DNA from: Cyclospora cayetanensis
Taxonomy: Eukaryota; Apicomplexa; Conoidasida; Eucoccidiorida; Eimeriidae
Length of the DNA stretch: 64,000 nucleotides
Direction: 5' to 3'
NCBI RefSeq assembly: GCF_002999335.1
Contig: NW_020312214.1
Location: 1-64,000, forward strand
The position numbers and the translations under genes were made by a program. The notes below the pieces were generated by a model. The model saw only the letters and a list, made by a program, of their open reading frames with translations. It ran no database searches and was not told where the DNA came from. Below are positions 9,743-21,570 of this stretch, in pieces; the first letter of the stretch is position 1, and each line of letters starts with the position of its first letter.

Positions 9743-11982
9743 GCTCTCTGCCGTCTTTGTGGTCGTAATCCGACGGGGTGAAAATTCTGTCGGGATTAGA
9801 AAATTAAGTTAATAGGATAAAAGAGGGAGATACCGAATGAATGAAGAAAAGGGCGCAGTGCACATCTTTGGGGCTTTACTCCGTCGGTGGCCTTAGGTGG
9901 TCCGTTGAGTCTGTAGTGGCAGAGGGCTGCAATGCAGATCCTGTGTAGTTCGGCGATTATTTTTTATTTGCCCGTTTCAAATTCTCCCAAACTTTACTTA
10001 TTTAAGAGCTGAAGGTTGACACAACTAAAAGCACATGCCTCATGCGTATTTCAGCTTATTTTGTCACCTGCTCGAGCCACAGCAAAGTCGGTCCATTCCT
10101 CCACACAAAAGGAGACTTAGAGAAGCCCTCCGTCACTTTCACAGCATTAGATCCTACCCAAAAAATAAAATAGGGTTTTAAATAGGAACTATAGCTCAGC
10201 TCTGGCTACATACTGCCTCATTTTATAATTGGGGAATTCTTCTGTACCTGAAGAGACAACCCATTAGGGACTACAGTTTCTGTGTTCTGCGTCGCATGGC
10301 GCGCCTCTTAAGCACCCTCACAGTTGCATAGCACAGCGATTGAAATCTGGTTTGTTTGCTGCTTTACCCCAGAATATCATGCGTTTAGCTTCCTGGTAAA
10401 CGGTGCAAAAGTGCAAGCGCAGCAAGACGAGCCCGTCCGAGGGAAAGGTCCGAAGAAAACCAACAGCTCAAGAAAATAATACCTACTCAGTGGTGCCGTG
10501 CAGTCGTTTCACTGTGTCAAAAAGCTGTAGGTGGATACCAACAGCTAATCAAGGGCCTAAATCTTCACACCACTTGTACATCCATTCGTGTTCAAGTGCA
10601 CCAAATGGGCATAGTAACCCGGAATTCGAGATATATGTGAACCGGCTGGGGGCCATGGAAACGGACATATGCAGGAAACTTTTGCCTCTTATCATTCCAA
10701 CGCAGTTTTCTTTGGACCGGCGTACCTAAAGCTGCTCAGGCTACACTTGGTCACTTCCTACTGCAGTAGCAAAACACAATTAAGAGTTTAATTGAGAATT
10801 GGTTCATTCATTTATGTATTCTTATATCCTGCTTGCTGCCGAGTTTGGATTTATCGGGTATGCTGCATTTAATCACTTTTCGATTTCACCAGCATACTTG
10901 GCGAAGAATCAAAAAGAAAACTAGTATATTTGTTTGTTCGCATACCAAATCTGCCGAAGCGTACTGCTACCTCAATACAAAACGACGCAATGGTGTTTGC
11001 TTGAGAGCTAGATGCTATGTGTAGGTAGCTCCAAATTCTTAGAATTCTTAGAGAGTGCGGCTAAGCGCTTCGTAGCTATCCCTCTCTGCCCTTAGGTCAG
11101 AAAGTCAGATGGGTGCGATCAAGGGAAGGCTGGATATTTCATGAGAATCACTGAATAACATTCTGTCAAGTTTGCATTGTGCCTGGAGTTACGTGTCCCT
11201 CGACGGAGACTTTTGGCGGAGCTTTACATGAGGTGGCTAGCTCAATAGCGTAAGGATGAGGGTTGCATAATAGTGGGCAACGTCCCATGTGCAATCATGA
11301 GCGAATGCTCTGTATATGCAGATTGCCTAGCAACAAGCACCTTGACTGTTCCTCCTTCACCCATGGCGCAACCCTGTGGGGGATGAGGGCAACGAATAGA
11401 GCACTTGTGAGGAATTTCCCCTCAACTTTTGATGAAGTAACGCTATTGGTTTGGTGGTTAAAAGTGTCTCCTTTAGAAGACTCTAACAGCGAAAAATTGG
11501 ATACTCAATGCTGCTCTCTCAGAGAGGAACTTGGTTGCGTGCCTTGAATCCAAAACACATAAGATAAAAATTTTAAGTTTGCAAAAAAGGTATCTGCGGG
11601 GATATAGGTATATCGGAAAGGGGCAAATCCCCTGGCGGTGTTCGCGTGCTTCATCTGTGGCCAGATAACCCCGGCAGGCGGATCTCTTGAACGGTCCTAG
11701 TCAGCCCACAAATCGCGGGCACGCCTTGACGTCAAGGAGTTGCCACAATGGGTTTGAAAAAAAAAATTCCCATGACAAAGTTTTGACAGCACGCGCTCAC
11801 TCATGCCCAGCATTCAAAAGAAATATCGTCTGAACCAATCTCGACCCCGCTCGGGGCCGGGGTGCACAATCCCATTGTTTGAGGAACCACGCTGGGAGAC
11901 CTCCGCGTCCTGCATCAGGCGGAGAAGAGGTCATTTTGAAAGGGACAGGGTATGCAGCGCCACCTGTGAACCACGACGCTCT
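9743..11982. other. Intergenic, no supported gene
   Basis: About 2.2 kb between two minus-strand genes. The longest frames (about 60-110 codons) are not flanked by convincing splice sites and match nothing I recognise. It contains the promoter side of the membrane protein gene at its left edge. A TTCTTAGAATTCTTAGAGAG duplication lies near 11036. Confidence 0.5.
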
Positions 11983-12291
11983 TCATATTCTGTGAGAAGA
12001 AGAAGGTGATTCGTCCACATCAGGTGCCGCTGCGCAAATACGGTTGCACTCCGAGCCGCGAGCATCAGCAGCAACAACCTGTTGCCCTCTGTGGCGTGCA
12101 CGGTCTTGTTGCTGGCGATGTTGTTCCAAATTAAACATCATTCTGATGAGCTCTGTAATAGCTCCAAGCACAGCGGGGCAAAGAAACGCTGAACGAGCAG
12201 CCGGCACTCGAAGGGCATACTGGCCGGCTAAGGCCACTTGGGTACACTCCAGGGCACAGCAGGGCAGCGCAAAAACATTCGGCTGCTCCAT
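11983..12291 (-). CDS. Small hypothetical ORF downstream of sideroflexin
   Basis: A 102-codon frame beginning with a true ATG about 100 bp past the sideroflexin stop on the same strand. The N-terminal half contains two Cys pairs and a moderately hydrophobic helix-like stretch; the C-terminal half is Gln/Arg/Asp-rich. No family is recognised and no splice partner was found. It could be a separate small gene, a 3' UTR frame, or chance. Confidence 0.25.
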   Translation of the reverse strand: MEQPNVFALPCCALECTQVALAGQYALRVPAARSAFLCPAVLGAITELIRMMFNLEQHRQQQDRARHRGQQVVAADARGSECNRICAAAPDVDESPSSSHRI

Positions 12292-12390
12292 GCACTATTG
12301 AACTGTACTTGTACCCTTGTAGCGAGGTGTATGCTGAAGAAAAACAGATAAAGACGGCACAACGGAGGATCTGAAAATCCTCGGCTGCCT

Positions 12391-14727
12391 TTATACTCCA
12401 CGGTTGAAGATCACATGCGTCACGGGAGTCCCGTCGGAGTCCTTAAGATCATGAAATTGCGGCTCCAACTCCGAAGCCGCAATTTTGACGGTAGAGGGAA
12501 ATATGCCGACAGCCATGGGAAGCCCCACGTTGAGGCAGCCATAGATAACTGAGAGCTGCGTGAGGACCTGAAAATATGGGCAGAAAACCAATAGTCACGC
12601 TGGTGCAATGCAGCGCTCGAAAGGCAAGTACGAGAGTAGGTGTATGCACAGTGTGTCTCCCAGGGGACAGCATTGGCCAGTGAGCTGTGCAAGAATGCAA
12701 GGCAGACGCACCCTCAGAAAGGCGTTGGATTGTGTCACCGGGAGCGCCATACTAAAAAAAGAAATGACTGGACTTGGAAACAACAGAACCGGAATCGGCA
12801 GCACTGCAAACCAGTCATCCAGACACGCATATCAGAAACGACACACTGTCCACCCTGTCTAGGCCTCGCTCTGGCAAGAAGCGGAGCGCTACAACGCTGT
12901 AGAACGCATTTAATATAGAGGCGTGGATTACTGGGGGACCTCCCGCCTAGCCAGCATACAGCTCAATGGAAGAAGGGAAGAAAGACGAGCCAGACGCCTA
13001 AATATATATATATATATATATACATATATGGAGAGAGACAGAGAGGGGAGCATGAGCCAGTTCAAGCATGTGGAGCGACAAGGGCACGCGAAAAGCTGTG
13101 GAGAACAGGAACACTTCGTACCAAATCTTGAGACCGCTGTTTGCATAACGGCCTCAAAACCTGCCCGTTTAGAGACACCTAGAGGCCTTCCACTCTCTGA
13201 GAAGACGGGAATGCCCTGAAGCAGCCAAGAGCAAAGCACATAGGAAGGTGACGTGTGCCTAGTTCAGGGGGTTGGATCCTTAGAAAAGGTGACTCTGGAA
13301 ATGCAGGCACGCAGTACCAGCTGCGAAAAGGTTGCAGCAGCTTTGGAAATACTGCTCTACGCTACAGGGTCCTTTACTGTTGCGCTGCCGTTGTGCTTAT
13401 CACTGCAGTGACGGCAAAGCGCTCAACCCCTGTGCGCTGCTTTCAAGGCCTCACAGAGATGCATTCGTGACCTCTCATTAAAAATACATTCGCCACGTTA
13501 GCCCCAGCAACAGCCGTGAAAGGAATAGTTCCCTGCAGGATTCTTTGCACCCATGGTCGAGCATTGAGATTCTTGAGCCAGCAATTAAGGCCCACCGCAA
13601 GTCCCACCGAGACAAAGACCGCCGCGCTGTGCCAAGCCGCAGAAACGCAAAGAAATAATCAAAGGACGCTGGTGCACGAGGAAAAGCGGGTGCCTGACAC
13701 CCCAACGCAGCCTTTTTTCCCCTTTGGCCATTAGCCGCCGGATACATGCGCATGCGCGAAGTCAGGCTGGGTAGATATCCTAAGAAATGCACATTTGACA
13801 GAAGTCTCGTGTGCCCTCCATAGCGACAATCAAGCACTGTAATGCTTGGCCTACAGGAACACGTGTTAAAGCCCGCTAGGTTTAGTCCAGACACCTGTAC
13901 AGGGTGCCACATCCCTCAGCTCGACACAAGTGGCAGCTAGACGCTTCCTGAAGGCTGCCTCAGGCTGGAACGTGTGATTAGCCCTTTTAGAAGCTACGGT
14001 TTAAGCCCTGACGTGCAAGGAACAGTGCTCAGCTTTTGCGTGCCTGTAGCCCTTGAGGACGTCTGTCTTTTTCTCTTCCTTCTGCTTCTCGTCGTCTAGC
14101 CGATTGCCGTTGGCGTAGTTGAAAGCGGCGTTGTATGTCTGGTTAACCCACTGCCAGAACACGCTGTTCGCAGCTGTGGGAGCCGTAAGGAGCATTCCTG
14201 AGTCCACAAATATAAGCGATGCACACGGAAAGGGATAGATTATACGGATTTTCCTCGGTTGCCCACGGCATTTACAGCGAATGAGAACATGGGCATTTTA
14301 GGGCTCGTGCTGCCCCAAAATCGACAGGTCTGTACAGCACGCAGCCCATAATACCTGCACAAATGGGAATGTTGACAGGGGCAAAAGCCGCAAGCCGAAA
14401 GAGGGGATGCAGCACGTTGCCGTTGCTGTGGTTCACAGAGGCGTCACGAAGGAGAACTTTTGATTGCAGCATTTCTTCCGTAACCCCCCGGGAGCGCAGT
14501 GCGCTCCAATTGCCAGCGTCGGCTAGCGCAGCGACCTCCTTGGCACTTTCTATTTCTGTTCTTGTCGCGAAGAGCAGAAGCGGGTTCATGCGCTGCTGAA
14601 AGGACCGCACTCTTCCCCAGTATGTATCGAGGGAATGTGCTTTCGCCTGCATCGGCGCGTCCTCAGACATCGTCGGGTCTGTCTTTGCCATTTCAGTTGT
14701 TTCAGAGGCCGTTTTCAAGCTGTGCAT
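12391..14727 (-). CDS. Sideroflexin (mitochondrial amino-acid/serine carrier family)
   Basis: Multi-pass inner mitochondrial membrane carrier; human SFXN1 imports serine for one-carbon metabolism (family knowledge). Exon 1 14727-14355 carries the N-terminal signature (DTYWGRVRSFQQRMNPLLL). Exon 2 starts at 14197 and holds the diagnostic SVFWQWVNQTYNAAFNYANGN. Exon 3 13626-13455 holds VGLAVGLNCWLKNLNARPW and IPFTAVAGANVANVFLMRG. A small exon near 13356-13294 (KAAATFSQLVLR), one starting near 12803 (LPIPVLLFPSP), and the last exon 12567-12391 (VGLPMAVGIFPS, ending VIFNRGV) follow. The C-terminus matches the family's xxFNKGL ending. The donor of exon 2 and the junctions of the small exons were not fully resolved. 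Divergent to the V-ATPase subunit c gene, 578 bp away. Confidence 0.9.
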
Positions 14728-15305
14728 CTGTCAGGCCTGCAGACTGACCACCTGCGGCGACCGCGGGTTCTAGGGGATCACTGTACACTAAAAGTAAGGG
14801 CAAAGGTGGTGATTCAAGCAGCTAGCCGCTAGCTAGTGGTTTTAAAAAGCTATCATGGTTCGTTAATGCGCCCCCAAATGCTCCAGTTGTAAGGGTGGAG
14901 GCGAGATCGGCCTACCGCGAGACCGCAAAGAGACTGCGCACACTCCGTAGACTCCGGAGAAAGGGATAAACCATGAAGGAGCTTGTGCGCGCTTGCCAAC
15001 ACATGGAACAATCCAATCAAATTTGTTGGAAACAGAGTGGCAGTCATGCAGTCCCCAACTTGAACTGCTTGTTCGTGGCTGTCGCAGAGTCGGGGCTGTT
15101 GCGAGAGTGTTGCCGCTGCCGTCCCAGCACCGGCTTGGCAGCTGGCAGAGTCCGAACCGTAAGCCGGGCTTGGATATTGCAGCTATCACAGATCTGAAAG
15201 CCCACAGAAAGGAAATAACACGTATATGCAGGCCACGGCAAAAGGAACTGCACTGCGCCGCTGTCTGCCTGGGTTTTCCCCTACATCCTCTAACCCTCAA
15301 CCAAG
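14728..15305. promoter_or_regulatory. Divergent intergenic region, sideroflexin / V-ATPase c
   Basis: The two start codons face away from each other across 578 bp, so both promoters must lie here or in undetected 5' exons. I see no TATA-like element that stands out, and no TGCATGC motif. The bidirectional use is inferred from layout only. Confidence 0.5.
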
Positions 15306-16837
15306 ATGTTTTGGTCAGCCGCTCTCCAATGCGACCCAAACTCGGTCTTCTTTGGGTTCATGGGTATTACCTCAGCCATCGTTTTTGCGAGTACGTCTAA
15401 GCGTCAATTCGTGCGGTTTAGCGGGCAACAGCCATGAAGGGGGTCTGCTCACTTACCTCTGTGGGCTAGAGGCCTGCACCCGTGTTGCAGTCTGCTTATT
15501 TCTCCGTCCCTCTCTTCCCTTCATGCATATCCCTTTGGTTTTTCTTCGAAAATTACGGCGAGCGCAGCCATAGTCTCTGCTGGCAGCTCGGGGCAGCACA
15601 GTTTGCGGCCCATGGGACTAGAGTCCTGGGACACCCTAAAGAGAGTCGCCTGCTGCACGCGGAGAGGTGTTGGCCAAATCGCTCCGGGGGGTTGTGTGTG
15701 TCTTCTCTTTTCCATGGAGCGTTGGTAACGAACTCAGAATGTAAATGGGGAAAAGGCTGTGGCTGCGGGAAAGAGCTCGCCGTGATAGTCAGTGACTCTT
15801 CATGCTATAACCTAGTGCTCCAATCATGAGGTGCGAATTGTGACTGTGAGTTGGTCTCGCAGATCTGGGGGCAGCCTATGGAACTGCAAAGAGCGGCGTT
15901 GGTGTCAGCAGCGTTGGTGTGATGCGCCCTGATCTAATCATGCGTTCAATTCTACCCGTTATCATGGCTGGTATCTTGGGTATCTACGGCCTCATTATCT
16001 CCATTGTCATTTCGTCCGTTAGTAAGCGGCCCGCACTTTCTTCCTTGTAGCCAAGAAGCCGACAATTCTCGGCATTCCACTCACGTAGGTTCGCGTTTTT
16101 GGAGCGCTTGGGATTTGTGCCTCTGCATTTCTCATTGTTTTTTTTCATGGGATGTGCGTCTTTCTCTTGCTTTTCATCAGTGGGATCGCCAGACGTTTAC
16201 TCGGCATACGCAGGTAAGCTTTGCAGTGATCATTGGAAGCCCCTGTATTTTCAGGTCCCATGTAGGGTTTTACTTGCATCCGCGTGTGGCGACTGTAGTG
16301 GGGATTGTTTTCAAGTATGGCGTGATGACCTCTGCCTCAGGCTACGGACACTTGGCTGGTGGTCTGGCAGTAGGTCTGAGCTCTCTGGCGGCAGGTCTTG
16401 CAATTGGAATTGTTGGCGATGCTGGTACGTCTTGATGTCCTGTTCAGTTTTATCATCAATGCAAGGTGTCGGCTATTGTGCTTAATTTATCCCGTGAATA
16501 AGTGTTGGTTTGAGAGACCTGGTACTGAGGTTTTTATGCTTTTCAGGTGTGCGGGCAAATGCCCAGCAGCCGAAGTTGTTCTTTGGTGTGACCCTCATTC
16601 TCATTTTCGCCGAAGCTATTGGGCTTTATGGTAAGTCTTGTATTTATCGTATGCTTAGAGTGTTGTTAGATGACGCATGGGATTACCCTCGGAAAGTGAC
16701 TAGCACCCTTTTTCTGGCTCGTAACTTTGGTTCATTCCCTTGCTGGTTGTATTCTGCTCATGCTTTCAGGTCTGATTATTGCACTGGTCATCGTCACAAG
16801 GAAAGTAGACGGCCTCTGCACGAGCTACAAGTCATAA
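15306..16837 (+). CDS. V-type ATPase proteolipid subunit c (16 kDa)
   Basis: Membrane ring subunit of the proton-pumping V-ATPase, acting in acidic organelles and possibly the plasma membrane. Six exons keep phase throughout: 15306-15390, 15863-16021, 16181-16213, 16341-16424, 16547-16630, 16770-16837, giving 170 residues (family about 155-165). Four hydrophobic helices are visible. TM1 ([14 protein letters not shown]) leads into [22 protein letters not shown]2 is [20 protein letters not shown]3 is the glycine-rich segment ending [11 protein letters not shown]4 ([20 protein letters not shown]) holds the proton-carrying glutamate in FAEAIGLYG. The loop encoded by the 33-bp exon 3 is variable in the family. 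This is subunit c, not c'': there are four helices and the RP(D/E)LIM motif. All donors are GTA(A/C)G-like. Confidence 0.96.
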
Positions 16838-19489
16838 GAGTGCAAAACGAATGTTGCAAGGCAATTTGGAGGGCTTGCCTTCCAAATCGCCTCATCCAGC
16901 ACTGGCCCGTGCTGCTGGCACTGTCATCTTCAAGCATAGCATAGGCATGGATGTGGATTGAAGTGTTTCGGTTTACTGTTTAATTTCTCTTGCGAATTAC
17001 CTGAGCCTGCAGAGAAGTTTGTTCGGACTCTGCGAAAGGCCGTGCGAGCTGTCAACGGTAGTGGCGATTAATGGGGCGAGTGGCAACACGCCACATCCTT
17101 AACAGCTGCAGTGCTGGGCGTTGTGCTGCGCCGCTTCGGGGGCAAGACAACGTCCCCGAATGTGACTTACTTTGTGGGCTGTGCTTTAACTAGTTTCTGT
17201 CTACGATGCACATTGCGGGTGGCTGCGTGTCACGATACTGTTGTCCCATCACTATTGCACGGCAGGTCCAGTTGAACAAGCAGTGAATCAGTAGAGTAAA
17301 TCACATCTAATTAGACGTGAAAGCGCCCGCTCAAACGTGAATGCCATCCGTAGAAAATGTAGATATGCACGGTTGTGGGATTCTACTACCGCAAGATTCA
17401 AGAGCCTTAAATTCTCGATTAACGGCACCATGTCGTCTTGAGACTGCTATGCAATTTGAAGCATTACTGAATGAGGGCCACACGTTTGCTTATCCCAGTG
17501 CACACTCACCCAGTGACACTCGCCCGTGAGGCGATTCACGAAGCCTGGGGCTGGGACATTCTTGCTCAATTTCGTCCCTCGCCGTCGGGTTCCTATTGAT
17601 TTCATTGTGGGTCGCTGTATCACGAAATCTCTTTTCATGTGGCAACTGGATTCCATGCCTTAAACGTTCTCACTGCCTTCTCATATTAGTTGACATCGCG
17701 AATCGAAACGTGCTAAATAGTGTCTACGCACTATCAGGGGGCTGCTGCGAGGACTCACCAATGCTAGTGCAGCACGGAAGTCGAAATATAGCATGTGAAC
17801 GGATCCCTGAGGCTCAATTATCAAGTCTTTATCTAGCACCCGAGTTTCGAAGTTTTAAGTGCCCTTCTCCAACCTTCGGGAACTGATGGTTCGTGCGCTG
17901 TGATGGAGGCACAGGTAGAAGAGCCTTTTCATTCCATATACCCTTTGCTCGGGACGATTGTTTTGTATGTTGTGCACTCTATGGGAGGCACACCAAAGAA
18001 GCCGTCAACTCGCCCGTCAGTGCCTGCAGATCCGAAGGCAGCACGGTGGGGAAGAAGACAAATAAGAGTAATACATGCAATAATACTAAAAGCTATCTAC
18101 CTAGGTAAAGCTCTACGGGAGCTGTGGTCACATAAACAGAATGTGCAAGTTCCCCTGCAAGTGCTGTCCACGAATCCCCGACTTTAAATGGCGCATTCCG
18201 GCCAAGACCTCACTTTGTATGGCAATCGATTAGGGGCTTATCACTGATCAACAGATTACGTTGACCCAAATAGGCGTACTTTGTGTATCATCACCGCAAC
18301 AATCGCCGTTGTAACGCCCCTGACCGCGTGCCCTAATGGCTGCCAGGCTTACCAAGGCTCTCTCGTCTTTTACCATTTGAATGTGAATATCCACATGGAG
18401 TGATAAAGTCTGGATGTCCCACCAGTTGCATAATTTGGGGTCAAACCGGCGTGGAGGTCTTCTGACTGCTGAGCGCAGAGAAGATGGCGGCCTTTATGCT
18501 TATGTGTGAGGCAAAGTAAGTATGATTTCGCCTGTAGGCAAGCCTCAAGTCTCATGGCTTTTTCCATTCTGTGCCAAGGTGCTAGCAAGAGAAGACAATG
18601 AGGGCACGCCGCCCTTCACAGGCACCAAAGCAACGACTACCCTTCTCCCCTACTGCTACCCCCTCATCGGCAAATGCCATGGCATGTGCACGGCCATATA
18701 CCGCTCGTTGGCCATCCTGCCATTATCAGAGGGGCCACAGTGTTGAAAAAGTAGCGAATCTTCTCACACTGCAGCAACAGCAGAGGTTCATGCGATTAAC
18801 CTAAAAGCGCAACACCCATGCCCACTTTTAAATCTATCTAAAAGGGCAGCGGAATACCTGGTGGTGCGTTTTCTCTGCCCCAGCCTGCCGATAGAGTTTC
18901 AAAAAAAAGCATCTACATATCAGGAAGGTGACTGGGCTTCTTTGCCGCCTGATGGATCTTCCTCCTTGCAATATGGATACTTAGCAGATACAGTGGTTGC
19001 ACCGCTTGGGTTCCACATCCCCAGTAACAAACATCGGGTTGCAAAGAAAGCATTACCCATGCAGAGATAAAGCACTGCTTCTAAAATATCAAAACGTGTA
19101 TGCCCTAAGTCGCGGCCTGTATACACCGTCGCGGGGTTTGTCTCAGCTGACAGACGTCGATACAACTTTTGCCGCAGATGCCCTGCACTTTCAAGTTTCC
19201 GAACCTTGGAAATTCTGTGCTTTTTTCGCCAACAGTCAAGTGTGTGAGGCATTAGGAGCAAACTACAGTTGCTGGCGAAAAGCATGCCTCTTAGCCATGC
19301 GAGGGGAAAACAGCGGCCTACTGTGCCGCGTAGTTCCTCCCATTTATGGATTGCGAGTTGATGGTGACTCTAGGAAAAACGAGATGAGCAGGTATGAGTA
19401 AAGGAAGACAAAGGCAGCATATGCAGGTACAGGGACGGTGCGATAAAAAGCACGTTGAAGGACAACAGATGCAGAGAGCTAGAAGGGAC
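16838..19489. other. Intergenic, no supported gene
   Basis: About 2.65 kb between the ends of V-ATPase c (plus) and OSGEP (minus), which converge. A 121-codon minus-strand frame at 18920-19285 contains a hydrophobic patch, but it lacks a recognised domain or clear splice context and I do not call it. Otherwise nothing is seen beyond presumed 3' UTRs. Confidence 0.5.
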
Positions 19490-21052
19490 TCAGGCTTCTT
19501 GTGCTCTCCAAGTTACTTCCACCTGATCCGTGCGGAACCTTTGCCTGTAGAAACTCTGGGTAGGGAGGATAGTCTGGCCGCACTTATACATCAACAGCCC
19601 CACATAGGCAATCATCGCGCCGTTATCGATGCAATAGCGCTCATCCATTCCGCCCATTGAACACCCACGGCGCCTCGCCATCTCGCGGAGCATCTCCTGA
19701 AGCCGCATGTTGCAGCCTACGCCGCCTACCACCTGCAAGCAACAGAACTGCAGCAAACCAGCTGGACATGCCCCTCAGACTTCAGTTTCTAAGCTGTGCT
19801 ATCATGGGATAAATCTCAAGGGTCGCTATTGCTGTAAGAGACCGCTTCAAGCGTCTACGCGCTGTATTCATTAGAGCTAGGAGTGTGGATCCGAGTGCAT
19901 TTAAGATGCAACGCAAGCTAAGCCGGATATCTAGCCCGTAGTGTACAAGTCAGCATCCCCCACCAAAACATCCGTGCTGTGGCAAAGCGCCATGGCACGC
20001 TCGGTGATCTCAACAAGCATTCCAAAGAGGTATTCTTGCAGGGAGTAGCATATCGCCTCAGGTGTCAGCAGCTCCGCAGGAATGGAGCTCTCAGTCGCCC
20101 CTTCGCTCGGGCTGCCGCTGATTTTCCCTGCGCTACGCTTGGTGCGCACACGTCTCGCAATATCGCCGGCAATGTGCAGACACCCATTACTGGACGCGGC
20201 ACTCTGGAGACTTTGCTTTGCTTGGGCGAGCGACCCGAGGGTAGCGGAGTCTTGTGTCTTCGCCTCTCTGGTCTGGCGTTCATGCATTGCATGGATAGCT
20301 TCCTCCGCCTTTGTCAGCACCCCACTAAATGCAATATCCATGCCTTTGACATTGTAGCTGAGGGGTATAAGCGGGGTGGCCTGTATCTCAGGGTGTTTCG
20401 CACGGTATTCGATATCGAACTTGCGAGCCATTTGCTCGACCTGGTAGCCTGGGGCGGGGTCGTTTGGAAGATGCAGGAGACGCGCCACTCTGTCGATGCA
20501 GTTGCCAATGGCCATGTCCAAGGTTTCCCCAAGAATTCGATAGCGCGAGTCGCTGTAGCCGATTACTTGGGTGTTGCCCCCAGACACATACAGTACTGTT
20601 GGATTCCGGCACCCTGTCACCAAACGACCCATTTCGATGTGGGCTATGCAGTGATTCACAGGAACAAGCGGCTTGCTCCAGAGAAGAGCTAAAGTTCTGG
20701 CGGCAAGGGCTCCAACTGCCAAGGGGGCGCCCATCCCTGGGCCCGCCGTATAAGCTATGCATGTGATAGTCTCAGAAGTAACACCGGCCTCGGTCATGGC
20801 CTTCTGGATAAGCTTAGTGACATTTGCCTGATGGTGTGCGGCAGTTTCCCGAGGGAGGAAGCCTGTTCCGGGAGGGGTGATAAATGTTGCTCTAGGATTC
20901 GCAAGAACAGCACCGGAGTTGTCCACTATGCCGACCCCTACTTTATTTGCGCTGCTCTCTATGCCCAGCACAACAATTCGTCCATTTGCTACCTCCGCTG
21001 GGATTCTATGTTGCTGAGGGAACGGGTCCCCGGAGGCGGTAGCAGACGTCAT
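19490..21052 (-). CDS. tRNA N6-adenosine threonylcarbamoyltransferase (Kae1/OSGEP/Qri7 family)
   Basis: Catalytic subunit of the KEOPS complex, transferring threonylcarbamoyl from TC-AMP to A37 of ANN-decoding tRNAs. Two exons, 21052-19964 and 19732-19490, total 443 residues (human OSGEP 335). Visible motifs: N-terminal [12 protein letters not shown]; substrate loop [27 protein letters not shown]; metal-binding histidines in [51 protein letters not shown]; and exon 2 [14 protein letters not shown] with [14 protein letters not shown]. It looks cytosolic (Kae1-like MGAPL and [10 protein letters not shown] forms) rather than mitochondrial Qri7. Relative to human it has an insertion of roughly 65-70 residues after the AFSG motif, polar and Ser/Ala/Lys-rich. 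The chosen start is the first true ATG in the frame, about 20 residues before the conserved core. Confidence 0.96.
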
Positions 21053-21491
21053 TGCTAACAGCGATTTAGGCTTGGCGCCGCATATCCATATCCAACCATG
21101 AATTCGACGTAAAACCCACAGGTTATACAAACTACGCTTCAAACAAACAAACGAGCTGTTTCGGGACCGTGTGTCCAGGTGTAAGGGGAGGATCCCGAAG
21201 GGCCAAATCCTGAAAAGTGCTCAGGAGCCAAGGACCGCGGAAATACTCAAGATTTCATGATATCCGTCAATGCAGGCGGACGAAGCAGGTAGGGGCCCTC
21301 AGTTCAACGAACGCCAATGCCGCCGTAGTGGGGCCTACGCGAGAAATTACATCTTTTTTTAGGACATAAGGCGGATGTCCAACGTAGCATCCCCAAGACA
21401 ATTTAGTGTTAAATCATGGATACAATTGCGGAAAACCAAAAATAATGACCAGCGTCTAGCTTTAATGTTATGTAATCAGCGTCTACCGGCA
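21053..21491. promoter_or_regulatory. Upstream region of OSGEP
   Basis: Non-coding space between the OSGEP start and the tRNA-Glu gene. It should hold the OSGEP promoter. No clear motif was seen; the OSGEP frame stays open about 90 bp upstream but without an ATG. Confidence 0.4.
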
Positions 21492-21564
21492 TCCCATATA
21501 GTCTAGGTGGTTAGGATACTCGGCTTTCACCCGAGCGACCCGGGTTCGAGTCCCGGTGTGGGAA
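21492..21564 (+). tRNA. tRNA-Glu, anticodon UUC
   Basis: Complete cloverleaf without intron. The acceptor stem TCCCATA pairs with TGTGGGA (one T-G pair) and the discriminator is A. The D-arm follows with TAGTCTAGGTGGTTAGGATA. The anticodon stem CTCGG/CCGAG flanks loop CTTTCAC, so TTC is at 21526-21528. The T-arm is ACCCGGGTTCGAGTCCCGGT, with A-box and B-box in place. CCA is not encoded. Matches the eukaryotic glutamate tRNA pattern. Confidence 0.97.
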
Positions 21565-21566
21565 GC

Positions 21567-21570
21567 TTTT
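21567..21570 (+). terminator. RNA polymerase III terminator (T4)
   Basis: A TTTT run three bases past the tRNA discriminator, the usual minimal Pol III stop. Confidence 0.8.

Noticed and set aside
19979..20692. 237-codon plus-strand frame
   Set aside because: It is antisense to exon 1 of OSGEP, whose motifs are unambiguous; no motif is seen in the antisense reading.
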